From positions 1 through 58,937 of the forward strand of contig NZ_MUIO01000014.1 of the NCBI RefSeq assembly GCF_002087235.1: DNA of 58,937 nucleotides, in the 5' to 3' direction. Shown in pieces: positions 26,673-35,790 of the stretch (within the stretch, counting starts at the first letter, position 1; each line of letters starts with the position of its first letter). Below the pieces are notes generated by a model, which saw only the letters and a list, made by a program, of their open reading frames with translations, was not told where the DNA came from and ran no database searches. The position numbers and the translations under genes are program-made. This DNA is from Pseudomonas floridensis (lineage in GTDB: Bacteria > Pseudomonadota > Gammaproteobacteria > Pseudomonadales > Pseudomonadaceae).

Positions 26673-26702
26673 GACAACTCCTGAGAAAGAGGGGGGAGTA
26701 CG

Positions 26703-27929
26703 TTAACTGACGTTGCTCAAGGCCTGGTCGACCAGTTCAATCCAGTGCCGTACCGGGGTTCGCTCGGCACCCGCCAGATGGGTCTGACAGCCGATGTTGG
26801 CCGTGGCGATCACATGGGGCTTGCCGCTTTCCAGTGCATTCATCCGGTTGTCGCGCAACTGGCGGGCCAACGCTGGCTGCGTGATCGAATAGGTGCCTGC
26901 CGAGCCGCAGCACAGATGGCCGTCCGGCACTGTGGTCAGGTTGAAGCCTAGACGAGACAGCACCCGTTCCACCTCGCCACCGAGTTTCTGCGCGTGTTGC
27001 AGTGTGCAAGGACAATGAAAGGCCAGCCGCGTATCTGTTCTGACGCCCAGCGTCTCCAGGGGTTCGTCGCGCAGCACCTCGACCAGATCACGCGCTTTGG
27101 CGCTGACCTGCGCGGCCTTGTCGGCATAGGCTGAATCGTGCCGCAGCAGGTGGCCGTAGTCTTTGACGAATGCTCCGCAGCCGCTCGCGGTCTGAACGAT
27201 GCTTTCGACACCTTCCTCAAGCGCAGGCCACCATGCGTCGATATTGCGCCGGGCGCGGTCCAGTCCGGCGTCCTGAGCGTTGAGGTGGTAATCCACCGCA
27301 CCGCAGCAGCCCGCTTCGCTGACCGGTGTGACGCCGATCCCCAACCGATCCAGCACCCGTGCCGTGGCCGCGTTGGTGTTGGGCGACAATGCCGGCTGCA
27401 CGCAGCCTTCCAGCATCAGCACCTGGCGTGAATGCCGACTCGTCGGGCGCTCACCGGCGGCGTGGATCGCGGTCGGCAGTTTGTTGCTCAGGGTGCCCGG
27501 CAGCAGAGGGCGCAACAGCGTGCCGACTCGGGTCAGCGCCTTGAACAATCCGGCATTGGGAACCACGTTGCGCAGCCCCTCGCGCAGCAATCGTTGACCC
27601 AACGGTCGTGGCACGGCGGCATCAACTGCCGCACGGCCGATGTCCAGCAGGTTGTGGTAGTCCACACCGGACGGGCAGGTGGTTTCGCAGTTGCGACAGC
27701 TCAGGCAGCGGTCCAGGTGCAGTTGGGTTTTCTCGGTGACTTCATTGCCCTCCAAAACCTGCTTGATGAGGTAGATCCGTCCGCGTGGTCCGTCCAGTTC
27801 GTCGCCCAGCAACTGGTAGGTCGGGCAAGTGGCGTTGCAGAAACCGCAGTGCACGCAACTGCGCAGAATGCGCTCGGCTTCTTCAGCGCGGGGCAGTTGT
27901 CTGGCCTGTTCGCTCAGGATGGTCTGCAT
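26703..27929 (-). CDS. glcF: Glycolate oxidase iron-sulfur subunit
   Basis: This 408-residue subunit carries two 4Fe-4S ferredoxin-type motifs: C25, C28, C31, C35 (SCVHCGFCNATCPTY) and C75, C78, C81, C85 (CLSCRNCETTCPSG). The C-terminal half has two cysteine-rich CCG domains, including EAGCCGAVDYHL and HLCCGSAGTYSI. It passes electrons from the GlcD/GlcE flavin subunits to the respiratory chain at the membrane. The start lies 3 bases after the glcE stop, showing tight coupling. Confidence 0.96.
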   Translation of the reverse strand: MQTILSEQARQLPRAEEAERILRSCVHCGFCNATCPTYQLLGDELDGPRGRIYLIKQVLEGNEVTEKTQLHLDRCLSCRNCETTCPSGVDYHNLLDIGRAAVDAAVPRPLGQRLLREGLRNVVPNAGLFKALTRVGTLLRPLLPGTLSNKLPTAIHAAGERPTSRHSRQVLMLEGCVQPALSPNTNAATARVLDRLGIGVTPVSEAGCCGAVDYHLNAQDAGLDRARRNIDAWWPALEEGVESIVQTASGCGAFVKDYGHLLRHDSAYADKAAQVSAKARDLVEVLRDEPLETLGVRTDTRLAFHCPCTLQHAQKLGGEVERVLSRLGFNLTTVPDGHLCCGSAGTYSITQPALARQLRDNRMNALESGKPHVIATANIGCQTHLAGAERTPVRHWIELVDQALSNVS

Positions 27930-27932
27930 GAT

Positions 27933-28991
27933 TCAGAGCTCCGCGTACAGTCGACCGGGGTTGAAGATTCCCTGCGGGTCGAGCCGGGTCTTGAGTTGAT
28001 GATGGTAGCGCAGCAGCGGCGTGACCAAGGGTTGAAACGGGCTGTCGTGGTGCCCCGGCGTAAGGCAGGTCGCATGCCCGCCGACTGACGTCGCAATGGC
28101 GCGAATGGCCTCGCCACTGGCATCGGATTTCAGCCAGCGCTGCGCCCCGGCCCAGTCGATAAGCGACTGGCCCGGCAGGTCCAGCACGCCGGTATCGGCT
28201 GGAACGCTTACACGCCACAAAGGACGTGGGTCTTGAAAGAAGGGCAGTTGCTGTTCGTTCAACTGTTGCCAGTAAGCCGGATCCAGTGGTTCGCCGCCCA
28301 GTCTGTCTCGGGCAGCGGCGACCGAGCCTTCGCCTCCTTCCAGTCGCAGGCGCAGTAGCTGTTCGTCATGACTGGCCGCACTGATCGGGATCGGCTGCTG
28401 GCCCCATTCGCTCAAGCAGGACAGCGCGCGAGCGGCGTCTATTTCCAGTACGAGGCTGCTGCACAGACGCGGTTTGGGCAGTACTTTCAGCGAAACTTCA
28501 GTCAGCACGCCCAGGCAACCGAGGCTGCCGACCATCAAACGCGAGACGTCGTAACCGGCCACGTTTTTCATGACTTCGCCACCAAACCGCAGATGCTTGC
28601 CGTGGCCGGTGATGACTCGTGTGCCGAGCACGAAGTCGCGCACCGATCCGCTCCACGGACGACGCGGCCCCGACAGCCCGGCCGCCACCATCCCGCCCAG
28701 CGTGGCTGCGCCAAAGATCGGCGGCTCGCAGGGCAGCATCTGACCCGCGGCGCTCAATGTTTCGATCAATTCGATCAAGGGCGTGCCCGCCCGGGCGGTG
28801 ATCACCAGTTCGGTCGGGTCGTAGCTGACGATGCCGCTGTGACAGCGGGTGTCCAGCACTTCACCTGCCACTTCACGACCCAGAAACGCCTTGCTGTTAC
28901 CGCCCTGGATACGTAAAGGCACGCCATCATGCAGAGCGTCGTTGACCTGCTCGAGCAGCGCCTGACTGGCGTCTTTATCTTCGCGACTCAT
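27933..28991 (-). CDS. glcE: Glycolate oxidase FAD-binding subunit GlcE
   Basis: This 352-residue subunit has a PCMH-type FAD domain: GVPLRIQGGNSKAFLGREV, VSYDPTELVITARAGTPL, ATLGGMVAAGLSGPRRPWSG and NVAGYDVSRLMVGSLGCLGV. It is shorter than GlcD, as usual, and ends with GIFNPGRLYAEL. It joins GlcD and GlcF in the three-part glycolate dehydrogenase. Its ATG shares one base with the glcD stop (TGATG). Confidence 0.96.
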   Translation of the reverse strand: MSREDKDASQALLEQVNDALHDGVPLRIQGGNSKAFLGREVAGEVLDTRCHSGIVSYDPTELVITARAGTPLIELIETLSAAGQMLPCEPPIFGAATLGGMVAAGLSGPRRPWSGSVRDFVLGTRVITGHGKHLRFGGEVMKNVAGYDVSRLMVGSLGCLGVLTEVSLKVLPKPRLCSSLVLEIDAARALSCLSEWGQQPIPISAASHDEQLLRLRLEGGEGSVAAARDRLGGEPLDPAYWQQLNEQQLPFFQDPRPLWRVSVPADTGVLDLPGQSLIDWAGAQRWLKSDASGEAIRAIATSVGGHATCLTPGHHDSPFQPLVTPLLRYHHQLKTRLDPQGIFNPGRLYAEL

Positions 28992-30490
28992 CAGAAGCGC
29001 TCCAGGTCAGGGAAGGGCAGTTGCCCGGCATGCACATGCATGGCACCGAATTCCGCGCAGCGATGCAGCGTCGGAATGTTCTTGCCGGGATTGAGCATCC
29101 CGGTAGCATCGAACGCAGCCTTGATGGCATGGAACAGGGTCAGTTCGTCGCTGTTGAACTGCGCACACATCTGATTGATTTTCTCCCGTCCGACACCGTG
29201 TTCGCCGGTGATGCTGCCCCCCACGTTCACGCACAGTTCGAGGATCTTGCCCCCCAATTCCTCGGCCCGTTGCAATTCGCCCGGCTGGTTGGCATCGAAC
29301 AGGATCAGCGGGTGCATGTTGCCGTCTCCGGCATGAAACACATTGGCGACCCGCAGGCCGTAGCGCTCGGACAGTTCAGCGATACCGCGCAATACCCCCG
29401 GCAGTTCACGGCGCGGGATGGTGCCGTCCATGCAGTAATAATCCGGCGACAGACGACCGACTGCGGGGAACGCGTTCTTGCGCCCGGCCCAGAAGCGCAC
29501 GCGCTCCGCCTCGTCGCGGGCCTGACGCAATTCGGTGGCGCCCGCCCGGGTCAGGACTTCACGCACTCGCTCGCAATCATCGTGCACGTCAGCTTCGACG
29601 CCATCCAGTTCGCACAGCAGAATGGCCTCGGCGTCGACGGGGTAGCCCGCGTGGATGAAATCTTCTGCGGCGCGAATCGCCAGGTTATCCATCATTTCCA
29701 ATCCGCCGGGAATGATGCCCGCCGCGATGATATCGCCCACCGCGCGCCCGGCTTTTTCCACCGAATCGAAGGCTGCCAGCAGCACTTTGGCGACCTGAGG
29801 TTTAGGCAACAACTTGACGGTCACTTCGGTAATGATGCCAAGCATGCCTTCCGAACCGGTGAATAGCGCGAGCAGGTCGAAGCCGGGTGAGTCCAGTGCT
29901 TCGCTGCCCAATGTCATGCGCTCGCCTTCGACGGTGAGGATCTCCACCTTGAGCAGGTTGTGAACGGTCAGGCCGTATTTCAGGCAGTGCACGCCGCCTG
30001 CGTTTTCGGCCACATTGCCGCCGATGGAGCAGGCGATCTGTGAGGACGGATCCGGCGCGTAATACAACCCGTGCGGTGCCGCTGCCTGAGAAATGGCCAG
30101 GTTGCGTACGCCGGGCTGGACCCGCGCCAGGCGTGCGGCGGGATTGATGTCGAGAATCCGGTTGAAGCGCGCCATCACCAGCAGCACGCCTTGTTCGAGC
30201 GGCAACGCGCCTCCGGAGAGCCCGGTCCCGGCACCGCGGGCGACCACCGGTACGCGCCGCTCATGACACAGCCTGAGCAGCGTCTGCACTTCTTCGATAT
30301 GGCGCGGCAATACCACCAGCATCGGCGTGGTGCGGTAAGCGGACAGCCCGTCGCACTCGTAGGGCCGCAGCTCCTCGGCGCGGTGCAGGATGTCCAGGTC
30401 GGGTAATCGCTGTTGCAGGTCGTGCAGCAACTGCTGCTTGTCGACCACAGGCAGTACGCCGTCGAGGCGTTCGTCGTACAGAATATTCAT
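28991..30490 (-). CDS. glcD: Glycolate oxidase FAD-linked subunit GlcD
   Basis: This 499-residue catalytic subunit oxidises glycolate to glyoxylate. It has the FAD-binding PCMH part (PVVARGAGTGLSGGALPLEQ, GGNVAENAGGVHCLKYGL) and the FAD-oxidase C domain (NVFHAGDGNMHPLILFDAN, GGSITGEHGVGREKI). The ATG at 30490 gives the usual MNILYDERLDG start and the family length; an ATG 5 codons upstream is possible. It is the first gene of the glcDEFG-glcB unit, divergent from glcC, with two CTGGT-N3-ACCAG palindromes in the shared promoter region. Confidence 0.97.
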   Translation of the reverse strand: MNILYDERLDGVLPVVDKQQLLHDLQQRLPDLDILHRAEELRPYECDGLSAYRTTPMLVVLPRHIEEVQTLLRLCHERRVPVVARGAGTGLSGGALPLEQGVLLVMARFNRILDINPAARLARVQPGVRNLAISQAAAPHGLYYAPDPSSQIACSIGGNVAENAGGVHCLKYGLTVHNLLKVEILTVEGERMTLGSEALDSPGFDLLALFTGSEGMLGIITEVTVKLLPKPQVAKVLLAAFDSVEKAGRAVGDIIAAGIIPGGLEMMDNLAIRAAEDFIHAGYPVDAEAILLCELDGVEADVHDDCERVREVLTRAGATELRQARDEAERVRFWAGRKNAFPAVGRLSPDYYCMDGTIPRRELPGVLRGIAELSERYGLRVANVFHAGDGNMHPLILFDANQPGELQRAEELGGKILELCVNVGGSITGEHGVGREKINQMCAQFNSDELTLFHAIKAAFDATGMLNPGKNIPTLHRCAEFGAMHVHAGQLPFPDLERF

Positions 30491-30504
30491 GAGGTAACCC
30501 AGCA

Positions 30505-30512
30505 TTGTTTTT
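30505..30512 (-). promoter_or_regulatory. Possible Crc/Hfq target of glcD
   Basis: The minus strand reads AAAAACAA, which fits AANAANAA, 15 bases before the glcD start codon. It is less striking than the gntT and hmgA motifs because A-runs match by chance more easily. Confidence 0.4.
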
Positions 30513-30575
30513 ATCGGGCTAGCGGTTGGCTTGCATCATTGGTGTTGCGCATCCTGGTGTCTAGGGTTCAACCAT

Positions 30576-30588
30576 CTGGTCGAACCAG
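30576..30588. promoter_or_regulatory. GlcC operator candidate 1
   Basis: CTGGTCGAACCAG is a 13-base palindrome of the CTGGT-N3-ACCAG form, 86 bases before glcD. FadR/FCD-type regulators bind TGGT-N3-ACCA sites, which matches GlcC. Confidence 0.75.
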
Positions 30589-30682
30589 TTTGTGAGCGCA
30601 CTTCGGGGTTTTATTTTTTATAAATCCATTTAAATCAATAGGTTGATTTTTGATCTCGAAAAGTGCCGCCTGCCCGGTCTGG

Positions 30683-30695
30683 CTGGTCATACCAG
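30683..30695. promoter_or_regulatory. GlcC operator candidate 2
   Basis: CTGGTCATACCAG repeats the same CTGGT-N3-ACCAG form 107 bases from the first copy and 78 bases before glcC. The pair spans the divergent promoters and suggests joint control of glcC and glcD. Confidence 0.75.
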
Positions 30696-30772
30696 TTGGC
30701 TGGCTGGACGGCGGCCCACTGCGCATGAGATACAGCCTGGGTTGAAGCCTGGCGGATTACTCGGGAGAAACC

Positions 30773-31537
30773 ATGACCAGCGAGTCGAAACAGCGGCCCC
30801 AGGTGGCGGACGTGGTTTGCGAGCGCATCGAGCGGCTGATCGTCGATGGCGTGTTGAAGGTCGGGCAATTGTTGCCGTCCGAACGCCGCCTGACGGAAAA
30901 GCTGGGCGTATCGCGTACGGCGTTGCGCGAAGGCCTCAAGTTGCTGCGCGCACGGGGGATTATCGAAACGCGGCAGGGCAAGGGCTCGTTCGTGGCGCAG
31001 ATGAACGCGCATCAGCCCACTTCGCCACTGATGCACCTGTTCGGCTCACAACCCCGCACGCTGTACGACTTGTTTGAGGTGCGCAGCCTGCTGGAGGGTG
31101 AGTCGGCGCGGCTCGCGGCGTTGCGGGGCACGAAGGCGGATTTCGTGCTGATTACCCGCAGCTACGAGGCACTGGTCGCCGCGCAGGGCAGCGAGCTGTC
31201 GGCCAGCGAGCATGCGCGTCTGGATCACGCCTTTCACCTGGCCATCTGCGAAGCCTCGCACAACCCGGTGCTGGTGCAGACCTTGCGCTCGCTGACGGAC
31301 CTGTTGCTCAACACGGTCTTCGCCTCGGTCAACAACCTGTATCACCGTGAGCCGCAAAAGCGCCAGATCGATCGTCAGCACGCTCGCCTGTACAACGCGG
31401 TCACCGGTCGTCTGCCGGAGCAGGCGCGCAAGGCCGCCCTGGCGCACATTCAGAGTGTCAGCGACAACCTGCGGGAGATCGAAAACGAGGAGCAACGTCT
31501 GGTCCGCGCCACCTTGCGTCTGGAAGGCTGGACCTGA
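30773..31537 (+). CDS. glcC: GntR/FadR-family activator of glycolate genes
   Basis: This 254-residue regulator has a GntR winged helix at residues 11-74 (VLKVGQLLPSERRLTEKLGV, SRTALREGLKLLRARGIIET) and an FCD effector domain (TLYDLFEVRSLLEGESARLA, ARLDHAFHLAICEASHNPVL) holding the metal-binding aspartate and histidines of the class. It is divergent from glcDEFG-glcB, the position and family of E. coli GlcC, which activates in the presence of glycolate. GGGAGAAA precedes the ATG. Confidence 0.95.
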   Translation: MTSESKQRPQVADVVCERIERLIVDGVLKVGQLLPSERRLTEKLGVSRTALREGLKLLRARGIIETRQGKGSFVAQMNAHQPTSPLMHLFGSQPRTLYDLFEVRSLLEGESARLAALRGTKADFVLITRSYEALVAAQGSELSASEHARLDHAFHLAICEASHNPVLVQTLRSLTDLLLNTVFASVNNLYHREPQKRQIDRQHARLYNAVTGRLPEQARKAALAHIQSVSDNLREIENEEQRLVRATLRLEGWT

Positions 31538-31581
31538 GATGAACAAGGCTTGTGTTGACAGGCAGCAGATGATCACGCAGC

Positions 31582-31606
31582 TTACGCATTACGTAACACG
31601 ATTACG
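31582..31606. promoter_or_regulatory. HmgR operator candidate before maiA
   Basis: The site is built from three half-sites: TTACG-N5-CGTAA-N5-TTACG. The same layout, with the same spacings, occurs at 34410-34434 between hmgR and hmgA. It lies 60 bases before the maiA start. Confidence 0.75.
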
Positions 31607-31619
31607 AATAAGCGCGGCG

Positions 31620-31630
31620 AACAATAACAA
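31620..31630 (+). promoter_or_regulatory. Candidate Crc/Hfq target of maiA
   Basis: AACAATAACAA holds two overlapping exact AANAANAA motifs about 35 bases before the maiA start, within the likely leader. Confidence 0.5.
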
Positions 31631-31665
31631 CAGACAACGCCGGTGTGTTCCGGCAGGCGACCCTC

Positions 31666-32301
31666 GTGGACCTATTCACTTATTACCGCTCGACGTCCAG
31701 CTACCGCGTGCGCATTGCGCTGGCCCTCAAAGGGCTGACGCACACGGCGGTAGCGGTCAATCTGATTCGTGACGGCGGCGAGCAGCTCAAACCGGCATAT
31801 CTTGCGATCAATCCGCAGGGCCGGGTGCCGGTGCTCCGGCTCGATGGCGGGGAGATCATCACTCAATCGCCCGCCATCATCGAGTACCTTGAAGAACGTT
31901 ATCCGGAGCCGCCTCTGTTGGCGACGGACCTGATCATGCGTGCCCGGCAGCGGGCTGTGGCTGCGATTATCGGCTGCGATATCCATCCGCTGCACAACGT
32001 TGCTGTCCTTAACCGTCTGCGGGCGCTGGGTCATGACGAGCAGCAGATCAACGCCTGGATCGGCCACTGGATTGGCGAGGGCCTGACTGCGATCGAGCCG
32101 CTCATCGACGGCGACGATTTCTGTTTTGGCAGCGCTCCTGGCGTTGCGGATGTATACCTGTTGCCTCAGCTTTACGCGGCGCATCGTTTCAATGTCGACC
32201 TGAGTGCCTTGCCGCGCATTCGCCAGGTCGAACAGCGCGCCTTGCAGCACCCCGCCTTTTTGCAGGCGCACCCGGATGCACAACCGGACAAGCCGGAGTA
32301 G
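31666..32301 (+). CDS. maiA: Maleylacetoacetate isomerase
   Basis: This 211-residue enzyme of the zeta glutathione-transferase class converts maleylacetoacetate to fumarylacetoacetate. The start LFTYYRSTSSYRVRIALALK carries the Ser/Arg glutathione motif, NPQGRVPVLRLDGGEIITQS and AIIEYLEERYP complete the thioredoxin-like half, and CFGSAPGVADVYLLPQLYAA is in the helical half. The GTG at 31666 gives the normal family start; a GTG at 31645 would add seven residues and has no better ribosome site. It lies upstream of hpd and away from hmgA-fahA, but shares their operator layout. Confidence 0.93.
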   Translation: MDLFTYYRSTSSYRVRIALALKGLTHTAVAVNLIRDGGEQLKPAYLAINPQGRVPVLRLDGGEIITQSPAIIEYLEERYPEPPLLATDLIMRARQRAVAAIIGCDIHPLHNVAVLNRLRALGHDEQQINAWIGHWIGEGLTAIEPLIDGDDFCFGSAPGVADVYLLPQLYAAHRFNVDLSALPRIRQVEQRALQHPAFLQAHPDAQPDKPE

Positions 32302-32443
32302 GCTGACCCCATGAAGATTCTCGGACTGCAACTGATTTTCGGTGATTTTCTCGCCCGCAGCGTGCGAGGAATTCCCTGTGCGCCACCCGCAGGACTGTGA
32401 CCGCCAGCGTTTCGCTTTCTCACTTTCCTGCAAGGAGCCAGTC

Positions 32444-33520
32444 ATGGCTGATCTCTACGAAAACCCAATGGGCCTGATGGGCTTTGAATTCATCGAATTC
32501 GCAGCGCCGACCCCCAACACTCTCGAGCCTGTGTTCCAGATCATGGGCTTCACCAAAGTGGCGACCCACCGTTCCAAGGATGTGACCCTGTACCGTCAGG
32601 GTGCGATCAACATCATCCTCAACAACGAACCGCACAGTCTGGCCTCCTATTTCGCCGCCGAGCACGGCCCGTCGGTGTGCGGCATGGCGTTCCGGGTCAA
32701 GGATGCGCAGAAAGCCTACAGCCGCGCACTGGAACTCGGTGCTCAGCCGCTGGAAATCGCCACCGGACCGATGGAATTGCGCTTGCCAGCCATCAAAGGC
32801 ATCGGCGGCGCGCCGCTGTACCTGATCGACCGGTTTGGCGAGGGCACATCGATCTATGACATCGACTTCAACTTCATCGAAGGTGTAGACCGGCATCCGG
32901 TCGGTGCCGGGCTCAAGTTCATCGACCACCTGACCCACAACGTGTACCGCGGGCGCATGGCGTACTGGGCGAATTTTTACGAGAAGCTGTTCAACTTCCG
33001 CGAAATCCGCTACTTCGACATCAAGGGCGAGTACACCGGCCTGACCTCCAAGGCCATGACCGCACCGGACGGGATGATCCGCATCCCGCTGAACGAGGAG
33101 TCGTCCAAGGGCGCCGGGCAAATCGAAGAATTTCTGATGCAGTTCAACGGTGAGGGCATTCAGCACGTCGCGTTTTTTACCGACGACCTGATCAAGACCT
33201 GGGATGCCTTGAAGGCGATCGGCATGCGCTTCATGACCGCGCCGCCGGACACCTATTACGAGATGCTCGAAGGGCGTCTGCCCAACCATGGCGAGCCTGA
33301 GGCCGAACTCAAGGCACGCGGCATTCTGCTCGACGGGTCTTCCGACGGCGGCGAGCGACGCCTGCTGCTGCAGATCTTCTCGGAAACGCTGATGGGACCG
33401 GTATTCTTCGAATTCATCCAGCGCAAAGGGGATGACGGGTTCGGTGAGGGCAACTTCAAGGCCCTGTTCGAATCCATCGAGCGGGATCAGATCAAACGCG
33501 GTGTGCTGACTGCCGATTGA
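32444..33520 (+). CDS. hpd: 4-hydroxyphenylpyruvate dioxygenase
   Basis: This 358-residue iron enzyme turns 4-hydroxyphenylpyruvate into homogentisate. It has two VOC-type domains; the iron ligands are visible as the histidines in [12 protein letters not shown] and [12 protein letters not shown] and the glutamate in [11 protein letters not shown]. The C-terminal [18 protein letters not shown] is the gate helix. The ATG at 32444 has AAGGAG upstream. Tyrosine breakdown continues through HmgA, MaiA and FahA, all encoded within 5.5 kb. It converges with hmgR. Confidence 0.97.
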   Translation: MADLYENPMGLMGFEFIEFAAPTPNTLEPVFQIMGFTKVATHRSKDVTLYRQGAINIILNNEPHSLASYFAAEHGPSVCGMAFRVKDAQKAYSRALELGAQPLEIATGPMELRLPAIKGIGGAPLYLIDRFGEGTSIYDIDFNFIEGVDRHPVGAGLKFIDHLTHNVYRGRMAYWANFYEKLFNFREIRYFDIKGEYTGLTSKAMTAPDGMIRIPLNEESSKGAGQIEEFLMQFNGEGIQHVAFFTDDLIKTWDALKAIGMRFMTAPPDTYYEMLEGRLPNHGEPEAELKARGILLDGSSDGGERRLLLQIFSETLMGPVFFEFIQRKGDDGFGEGNFKALFESIERDQIKRGVLTAD

Positions 33521-33531
33521 TACCGACCGTT

Positions 33532-33555
33532 GCCCGGCCCAGGTGTGGGTCGGGC
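33532..33555. terminator. Hairpin between hpd and hmgR ends
   Basis: GCCCGGCCCA pairs with TGGGTCGGGC (one G-U pair) around a 4-base loop in the 42-base gap between the convergent genes. It lacks a T-run, so terminator function is only likely from position. Confidence 0.5.
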
Positions 33556-33562
33556 ATCGTGT

Positions 33563-34351
33563 TCAGACAGGCATCACGCCGCCCATGCGTGCGCTGATTG
33601 CCGTGGCCATGTCCAGCAAGCGTGTCGCCGCGATGCCTTGCACCTGATCGGTCAGCACCGAGCCCGGTCCTACTACTGTCACCACGCCCACCAGTTTGTT
33701 GCCCATCGCGAAGAGCGGGCAGGACGCCGCGTTGATGCCTGGCATCAGCAAGCCTTGGATCTGGTGTACGCCCGTCGTACGAATCTGCTGCAGATGCAGG
33801 TTTATCTCGGTCAATTGAGCGGCATTCAACCGGGGTGCTTCCTGTACGCGCAGCGGCGCGGTTTCAGCGTCCGTCAGAAAGCTTTCGAAGACCAGCCCGG
33901 TGGATGAACTGAGCAACGGCAACACCGAGCCGATCTGTGTCACCAGGGTGACGGCGCCCATCGATGGCTCGACGTACACCACGGTAGGGCCCTTGTTACC
34001 CCACACCGCGAGAAAGCAGGTCTGGTTCAGCTCGTCGCGCAGGTTCGCAAGCCAGGGCGCCGAGACTTTCAACACGTCCAGCTTGCCCAGCGAGGCCAGG
34101 CCGACCTGCAGGGCTTCGCGACCGAGCCCGTAATGGCTGGTCACGTCGTCCTGTTCGGCGAAGCCACTGGCGACCAGCGCTTGCAGATAGCGGTGCACCT
34201 TGGCGGCTGGCATGCCCAAATGATCGGCAAGTTTCGACAATGAGGTCGCAGGCGATAATTCGGCCAGCGCCTTGAGTACACGCAGGCCCACTTCGGCGGC
34301 TTGAACCTTCTGCTGACGTCCATTGGCCGGATGTTCGATTGATTCAGTCAT
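33563..34351 (-). CDS. hmgR: IclR-family repressor of homogentisate genes
   Basis: This 262-residue regulator has an IclR winged helix at about residues 20-75 (GLRVLKALAELSPATSLSKL, ADHLGMPAAKVHRYLQAL) and an effector domain with CFLAVWGNKGPTVVYVEP and NAASCPLFAMGNKLVGVVTV. Divergent position beside hmgA identifies it as HmgR, which in P. putida responds to homogentisate. The start at 34351 (MTESIEHP) has no clear ribosome site, and an upstream TTG at 34408 is possible but less likely. It probably controls hmgA-fahA and maiA. Confidence 0.93.
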   Translation of the reverse strand: MTESIEHPANGRQQKVQAAEVGLRVLKALAELSPATSLSKLADHLGMPAAKVHRYLQALVASGFAEQDDVTSHYGLGREALQVGLASLGKLDVLKVSAPWLANLRDELNQTCFLAVWGNKGPTVVYVEPSMGAVTLVTQIGSVLPLLSSSTGLVFESFLTDAETAPLRVQEAPRLNAAQLTEINLHLQQIRTTGVHQIQGLLMPGINAASCPLFAMGNKLVGVVTVVGPGSVLTDQVQGIAATRLLDMATAISARMGGVMPV

Positions 34352-34408
34352 GGGAGGTGCGCCGGTCCGGAAAGGCAGCTTTATAGCTTGACCGGTCCGT
34401 AAACTCAA

Positions 34409-34434
34409 ATTACGTTATGCGTAATTGATTTACG
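34409..34434. promoter_or_regulatory. HmgR operator candidate before hmgA
   Basis: ATTACGTTATGCGTAAT is a 17-base palindrome (TTACG-N5-CGTAA core), followed 5 bases later by a third TTACG half-site. It lies 52 bases before hmgA and 58 bases before hmgR, a good place for dual control. Confidence 0.8.
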
Positions 34435-34468
34435 AAATTTGTTACAGATATCCAGTCGCGTGACCCAT

Positions 34469-34476
34469 AACAACAA
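34469..34476 (+). promoter_or_regulatory. Candidate Crc/Hfq target of hmgA
   Basis: AACAACAA is an exact AANAANAA motif that directly abuts the GAGG ribosome site of hmgA. Crc control of homogentisate genes is known in other Pseudomonas. Confidence 0.7.
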
Positions 34477-34485
34477 GAGGTCGAC

Positions 34486-35790
34486 ATGTCTGCACACCTT
34501 CTTCAGGAGCCGCTGACCTATCAGTCGGGCTTCGGTAACCAGTTCAGCAGCCAGGCGCTGCCCAACGCGTTGCCCGTTGGGCAGAACTCGCCGCAGAAAC
34601 ATCCGCTGGGCCTCTACGCCGAGCAATTTTCCGGCACCGCCTTTACCGTGGCGCGTAGTGAGGCGCGACGCAGCTGGTTGTACCGCATCAAACCGTCGGC
34701 GGCCCATCCCGCGTATCAGCGCATGGCGCGGCAGATCGCCGGTCGCGAGCAGGGGCCGATCACGCCCAACCGCTTGCGCTGGAATGCCTTCGCCATCCCC
34801 GCCGAACCTGCCGATTTTCTGGACGGCCTCATTGCGCTCGCGAGCACCTCGTCCGCGGAGCAGGCCGAAGGGGTCAGCGTGTATGTCTACGTGGCCAACC
34901 AGTCCATGCAGCGCGCCTTCTTCAACGCCGACGGCGAATGGCTGATCGTGCCGCAGCAGGGCCGGTTGCGGCTGGTCACCGAACTGGGGTTGCTGGACAT
35001 CGAACCGCAGGAAATCGCTGTGCTGCCGCGTGGCCTGAAATTCAGCGTGCAGTTGCTCGACGCCAGTGCCCGCGGTTATGTGTGCGAAAACCATGGCTGC
35101 GCATTGCGCCTGCCTGAACTGGGGCCTATCGGCAGTAACGGGCTGGCCAACCCGCGAGATTTCATGGCACCGGTGGCCTGGTTCGAGGAGCGTGACGAGC
35201 CGGTGCAACTGGTGCAGAAATTTCTCGGCGAACTGTGGGCCACGCAGCTGGACCATTCGCCGTTCGACGTGGTGGGCTGGCACGGCAACAATGTTCCCTA
35301 CAAATACGACCTGCGCCTGTTCAACACCCTGGGCACCGTGAGCTACGATCACCCGGACCCGTCGATTCTCACGGTGCTGACCTCGCCCGGCGCCATTCAT
35401 GGGCAGGCCAATGTCGACTTCGTGATCTTTCCGCCGCGCTGGATGGTCGCGGAAAACACCTTCCGTCCGCCGTGGTTTCATCGCAACCTGATGAACGAGT
35501 TCATGGGCCTGATCGACGGTGCCTACGACGCCAAGGCCGAGGGTTTCATGCCGGGCGGGTCGTCGTTGCACAACTGCATGAGCGCGCACGGTCCTGACAA
35601 TATCACCGCCGAAAAAGCCACGGCGGCCGAACTCAAGCCCCACAAGGTCGAGAACACCATGGCGTTCATGTTCGAGACCGGCAAGGTGCTCAGGCCCAGC
35701 CGTCACGCGCTGGAGTGTTCCTGCCTGCAGGCGGATTACGACGCCTGCTGGAACGGCATGGCCAAGACTTTCAACGAGGAACTGTCCTGA
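34486..35790 (+). CDS. hmgA: Homogentisate 1,2-dioxygenase
   Basis: This 434-residue iron enzyme opens the homogentisate ring to give maleylacetoacetate. Family patterns include [20 protein letters not shown] at the start, [48 protein letters not shown] and the metal-site region [18 protein letters not shown] followed by [10 protein letters not shown]. Length matches known HmgA. Its stop overlaps the fahA start by one base (TGATG). Operator and Crc motifs precede it. Confidence 0.97.
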   Translation: MSAHLLQEPLTYQSGFGNQFSSQALPNALPVGQNSPQKHPLGLYAEQFSGTAFTVARSEARRSWLYRIKPSAAHPAYQRMARQIAGREQGPITPNRLRWNAFAIPAEPADFLDGLIALASTSSAEQAEGVSVYVYVANQSMQRAFFNADGEWLIVPQQGRLRLVTELGLLDIEPQEIAVLPRGLKFSVQLLDASARGYVCENHGCALRLPELGPIGSNGLANPRDFMAPVAWFEERDEPVQLVQKFLGELWATQLDHSPFDVVGWHGNNVPYKYDLRLFNTLGTVSYDHPDPSILTVLTSPGAIHGQANVDFVIFPPRWMVAENTFRPPWFHRNLMNEFMGLIDGAYDAKAEGFMPGGSSLHNCMSAHGPDNITAEKATAAELKPHKVENTMAFMFETGKVLRPSRHALECSCLQADYDACWNGMAKTFNEELS

